Below are positions 61,378 through 64,000 of a DNA stretch of 64,000 nt, in pieces. Each line of letters begins with the position of its first letter. Position 1 is the stretch's first letter. The notes beneath the pieces were generated by a model. That model was not told the origin of the DNA. It saw nothing but the letters and a program-made list of their open reading frames with translations, and did not search any database. The position numbers and the translations under genes are program-made. Origin of the DNA: Streptomyces spiramyceticus (GTDB lineage: Bacteria; Actinomycetota; Actinomycetes; Streptomycetales; Streptomycetaceae); the NCBI RefSeq assembly GCF_028807635.1, contig NZ_JARBAX010000001.1, positions 2,514,001 to 2,578,000 of the forward strand. Reading direction: 5' to 3'.

Positions 61378-63576
61378 CTACGCACGCACCAGCTCCCGCT
61401 CCCCCTCCGACGAGGCGTCGCCGTCACCGCGGCCGTCGCCGTCACCCAGCTCCTTACGCAGCTGCTCGCCCTCCACGTCCACATTGGGCAGCGCCTTGTC
61501 CAGCCAGCGCGGCAGCCACCAGGCGGACTTGCCGAGCAGCGCGAGAACCGCGGGCACGATGGCCATACGCACCACGAACGCGTCGAAGAAGACGGCGATC
61601 GCGAGCCCGAAGCCGATCATCTTGATCATCGACTCGCTCGACCCGATGAAGCCGCCGAAGACGGCGATCATGATGACGGCTGCGGCGACCACGACCCGCG
61701 CACCGTGCTTGAACCCGGTGACGATCGCCTGGCCCGGACGCTCCCCGTGGACGTACGCCTCACGCATGCGCGTGACCAGGAACACCTCGTAATCCATGGC
61801 GAGACCGAAGACCACACCCACCATGAAGATCGGCATCATCGACATCACCGGCCCGGTCTGCTCGACGCCGAACACGTCCGCGAGCCAGCCCCACTGGAAG
61901 ACCGCGACGACCGCGCCCAGCGCGGCGACCACGGACAGCAGGAAGCCGAGCGCCGCCTTGAGCGGAACCAGCACCGACCGGAAGACGACCATCAGCAGCA
62001 GGAAGGCGAGGCCGACGACGAGCGCGAGGTAGGGCAGCAGCGCGTCGTTCATCTTCTGCGAGAAGTCGATGTTCATGGCGGTGGCGCCGGTGACCAGCAC
62101 GTTGTCGCCGCTGGAGTCCCGGATGGAGTGGACGAGGTCCTCGGTCCCGGCCGAGGACGGCCGGTCCTTGGGCACAACCGTGATCACCGCGGTGTCGCCG
62201 GCCTTGTTGGGGGTCGGCGGGGTGACGGCCGCGACGCCGTCCATGCCCTGGACCTGCTTGACGGTGGCATCGGCGGCGGCCTCGTCCCCGTCAACGACCA
62301 CCATCAGCGGCCCGTTGAAGCCGGGGCCGAACCCGTCGGAGAGCAGGTCGTACGCCTTGCGCTGAGTGGTGCTGACCGGCTGCGAGCCGTCGTCGGGCAG
62401 GCCCATCTCCAGCGATCCGGCCGGTACGGCGATGATGCCGAGCCCGACCACACCGGCGAGCAGCACGGCGACGGGACGGCGCAGCACGAAGCGGGCCCAG
62501 CGCGTACCCATGTTGGGCTTCGCGTCCGCGTCCTGGGACGCACTCTCCATCCGCTTGCGCGCCTTGCGGCCGACGACCTTCGCGCCCGCGAAACCGAGCA
62601 GTGCCGGGACGAGGGTGAGCGCGATGAGGACGGCGATGACGACGGTTCCGGCGGCGGCGAAGCCCATCTTGCTGAGCATCGGGATGTTCACCACAGCAAG
62701 CCCGACCAGCGCGATCACGACTGTCAGACCGGCGAACACGACCGCCGACCCGGCCGTGCCGACCGCGCGGCCCGCCGCGTCCTCGCGCTCGCGGCCCTCG
62801 GCGAGTTCGGCGCGGTAGCGGGAGACGATGAAGAGCGCGTAGTCGATGCCGACCGCGAGCCCGATCATCATCGCCAGCGTCGAGGTCGTGGACCCCAGGT
62901 CCAGCACATTGGCGAGCGCGGCAATGGTGGACACACCGATACCGACGCCGATGATCGCGGTGAGCAGCGGCAGCCCGGCGGCGATCAGCGACCCGAAGGT
63001 GATCACCAGCACGATCGCGGCAACGACAACACCCACGATTTCGCTGGATCCGGTCTCGGGCACGGCCTGCAGCGCGTCACCGCCGATCTCGACGGTGAGC
63101 CCGGCGTCCCGCGCCTCGTCACCGGCCTCGGTGAGCGCCTCGCGGGTCTCCTCGGTCAGCTCCATGCCGCTGACCTTGTACGTCACCTGGGTGTACGCCG
63201 TACTGCCGTCGCGGCTGACGGCCTTGCCCCGGTACGGATCGACAACCGAGGCAACCTGGTCGGACGAGTCGCCGAGCTCGGCGACAACCTTCTTGACCTC
63301 GGCCTTGTGCGCGGCGTCGGTCATCTTCTGGCCGTCGGGGGCCTTGAAGACCACCCGGGCGGTGGCCCCGTCCGCGCTGCCGCCGGGGAAGCGTTCTTCG
63401 AGCAGGTCGAAGGCCTTCTGGGCCTCCGTACCCGGTATGGAGAAGGAACTTGAGGTCGCGGTGGACGCGGAGGCGGCGCCGAAACCGGCGAGCGCCAGCA
63501 GCACCACCCAGGCGAGGGCGACGAAGGCACGGCGGCGGAAGGCGAACCGGCCCATTTTGTAGAGGAACGTGGCCAC
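61378..63576 (-). CDS. MMPL-family RND-type transporter (732 aa)
   Basis: Proton-driven exporter of the MMPL/RND superfamily. Two homologous halves each have one helix, an external domain and a five-helix block; the proton-relay segments are GLAVGIDYALFIVSRYRAEL and FGLAMDYEVFLVTRMREAYV, with the Asp-Tyr pairs conserved. The C-terminal tail is acidic (ELGDGDGRGDGDASSEGERE). Homologues export lipids or antibiotics; the cargo is unknown. GTG 63576 has GGGAG about 9 nt upstream. A TetR gene precedes it on the same strand and probably regulates it. Confidence 0.92.
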   Translation of the reverse strand: MATFLYKMGRFAFRRRAFVALAWVVLLALAGFGAASASTATSSSFSIPGTEAQKAFDLLEERFPGGSADGATARVVFKAPDGQKMTDAAHKAEVKKVVAELGDSSDQVASVVDPYRGKAVSRDGSTAYTQVTYKVSGMELTEETREALTEAGDEARDAGLTVEIGGDALQAVPETGSSEIVGVVVAAIVLVITFGSLIAAGLPLLTAIIGVGIGVSTIAALANVLDLGSTTSTLAMMIGLAVGIDYALFIVSRYRAELAEGREREDAAGRAVGTAGSAVVFAGLTVVIALVGLAVVNIPMLSKMGFAAAGTVVIAVLIALTLVPALLGFAGAKVVGRKARKRMESASQDADAKPNMGTRWARFVLRRPVAVLLAGVVGLGIIAVPAGSLEMGLPDDGSQPVSTTQRKAYDLLSDGFGPGFNGPLMVVVDGDEAAADATVKQVQGMDGVAAVTPPTPNKAGDTAVITVVPKDRPSSAGTEDLVHSIRDSSGDNVLVTGATAMNIDFSQKMNDALLPYLALVVGLAFLLLMVVFRSVLVPLKAALGFLLSVVAALGAVVAVFQWGWLADVFGVEQTGPVMSMMPIFMVGVVFGLAMDYEVFLVTRMREAYVHGERPGQAIVTGFKHGARVVVAAAVIMIAVFGGFIGSSESMIKMIGFGLAIAVFFDAFVVRMAIVPAVLALLGKSAWWLPRWLDKALPNVDVEGEQLRKELGDGDGRGDGDASSEGERELVRA

Positions 63577-63730
63577 GAGGGCGTACTCCCGGTCAGGTCG
63601 TTGGATACGAACAGGGCGTGGGAAATCAGCCCGACGACGAGAGCGGTGCGCGTCAGGTGGAGCGTTTGGGGAGAGTTACGGACGCCGGTGGCGGGGAGAA
63701 CCACCGATGGGGATCAGGCACCCGGCAAAG
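63577..63730. other. Spacer between TetR and MMPL genes
   Basis: No gene or clear hairpin is seen in these 154 bp; the gap leaves room for an MMPL promoter and a TetR operator, but no palindrome stood out. Confidence 0.35.
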
Positions 63731-64000
63731 TCAGGCGCCCAAAGCCGGCAAGACCACGGCGTCGAGATAGTCGGCGAGAAAGGCACGGTCGGGCGACCGG
63801 TCCTCGATCAGCTGCTGGGCGACGAAGGCGCCGACCAGCATGTGCGGGACGTACCGCAGGGCGGGCGTCGAAGCGGGAATCTCACCCCGGTCCACGGCAC
63901 GCCGCAGCATGACGTCGAGCCCGGTGAGCTCGGGCGCGATCAGCAGCTCCCGCAGCGCCTCATGGAGATCGGGATTTCCGTGAACGGCCTGGGCGAGACC
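63731..64000 (-). CDS. TetR-family regulator, C-terminal part (cut by window edge)
   Basis: The last 89 residues and the TGA stop are present; the helix-turn-helix lies beyond 64000. The helical C-terminal domain reads HEALRELLIAPELTGLDVML, RRAVDRGEIPASTPALRYVP and ends DYLDAVVLPALGA, as in TetR_C regulators. It is followed at 154 bp by the MMPL exporter on the same strand, the usual repressor-transporter arrangement. Confidence 0.8.
   Translation of the reverse strand, partial: GLAQAVHGNPDLHEALRELLIAPELTGLDVMLRRAVDRGEIPASTPALRYVPHMLVGAFVAQQLIEDRSPDRAFLADYLDAVVLPALGA

Overview
The window is a high-GC actinobacterial chromosome segment, almost certainly Streptomyces. The evidence is third-position G/C bias, many GTG starts, 4-bp ATGA/GTGA overlaps, an SsgA-family sporulation gene, a sortase LAETG substrate, and hairpin repeats of the kind dispersed through Streptomyces genomes. 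As I recall it, the gene order (mfd, ABC pair, tRNA-Gln, glmU, prs, rplY, pth, ppc, desaturase, galTEK, ABC-F, ispE, ksgA, rpf, tatD, rsmI, pmt, ssgE, CbiMQO) is the conserved core order around SCO3109-SCO3165 of S. coelicolor; this was not checked by alignment. I see no phage, integrase, transposase or CRISPR array, so most of it is vertically inherited core with small accessory islands.

Layout. 1-4.5 kb: 5' part of mfd and a MacB/LolCDE-type ABC exporter on the minus strand. 4.8-8.6 kb: a 14-TM MFS exporter, then a DUF485/SSS symporter pair. 8.6-9.7 kb: a MITE-like repeat and a coiled-coil 'cellulose-binding-like' protein. 9.9-15.3 kb: the most unusual block, two divergent pairs combining nucleic-acid/nucleotide deaminase-fold domains with SUKH immunity-type domains (SUKH-1, SUKH-3, SUKH-4). 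It ends in a composite inverted repeat whose arms hold the stop codons of two convergent genes. 15.5-21.2 kb: orphan histidine kinase, tRNA-Gln, glmU-prs-rplY-pth. 21.3-27.3 kb: a small membrane protein, an LAETG surface protein, PEP carboxylase, and a desaturase/TetR pair.

27.3-31.2 kb: a tightly coupled accessory operon: a 61-residue peptide, an unknown protein, two paralogous helical proteins and a serine beta-lactamase-like enzyme. 31.4-34.2 kb: methyltransferase/MarR divergent pair, an atypical response regulator, a GNAT acetyltransferase. 34.3-37.4 kb: galTEK. 37.6-42.2 kb: a LuxR-type regulator with a pseudo-receiver and two paralogous PQQ beta-propeller membrane proteins. 42.4-52.2 kb: ABC-F, acyltransferase, then the conserved tatD-rpf-ksgA-ispE set and rsmI. 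52.3-56.9 kb: protein O-mannosyltransferase, penicillin-binding protein, EamA transporter. 56.9-64 kb: EstB-like hydrolase, a CbiMQO-type Ni/Co ECF importer behind a Nur-box-like operator, ssgE, an MMPL exporter and the 3' end of a TetR gene.

Functionally the window joins cell-envelope supply (GlmU, IspE, PMT, PBP, Rpf, sortase substrate), ribosome/rRNA maintenance (KsgA, RsmI, Pth, L25, ABC-F), central metabolism (PEPC, PRPP, galactose) and metal uptake. Three copies of an uncharacterised 130-bp element lie in intergenic DNA at 47.8, 48.0 and 56.7 kb. Very long reading frames also exist antisense to many genes; these are GC-bias shadows and are not annotated.
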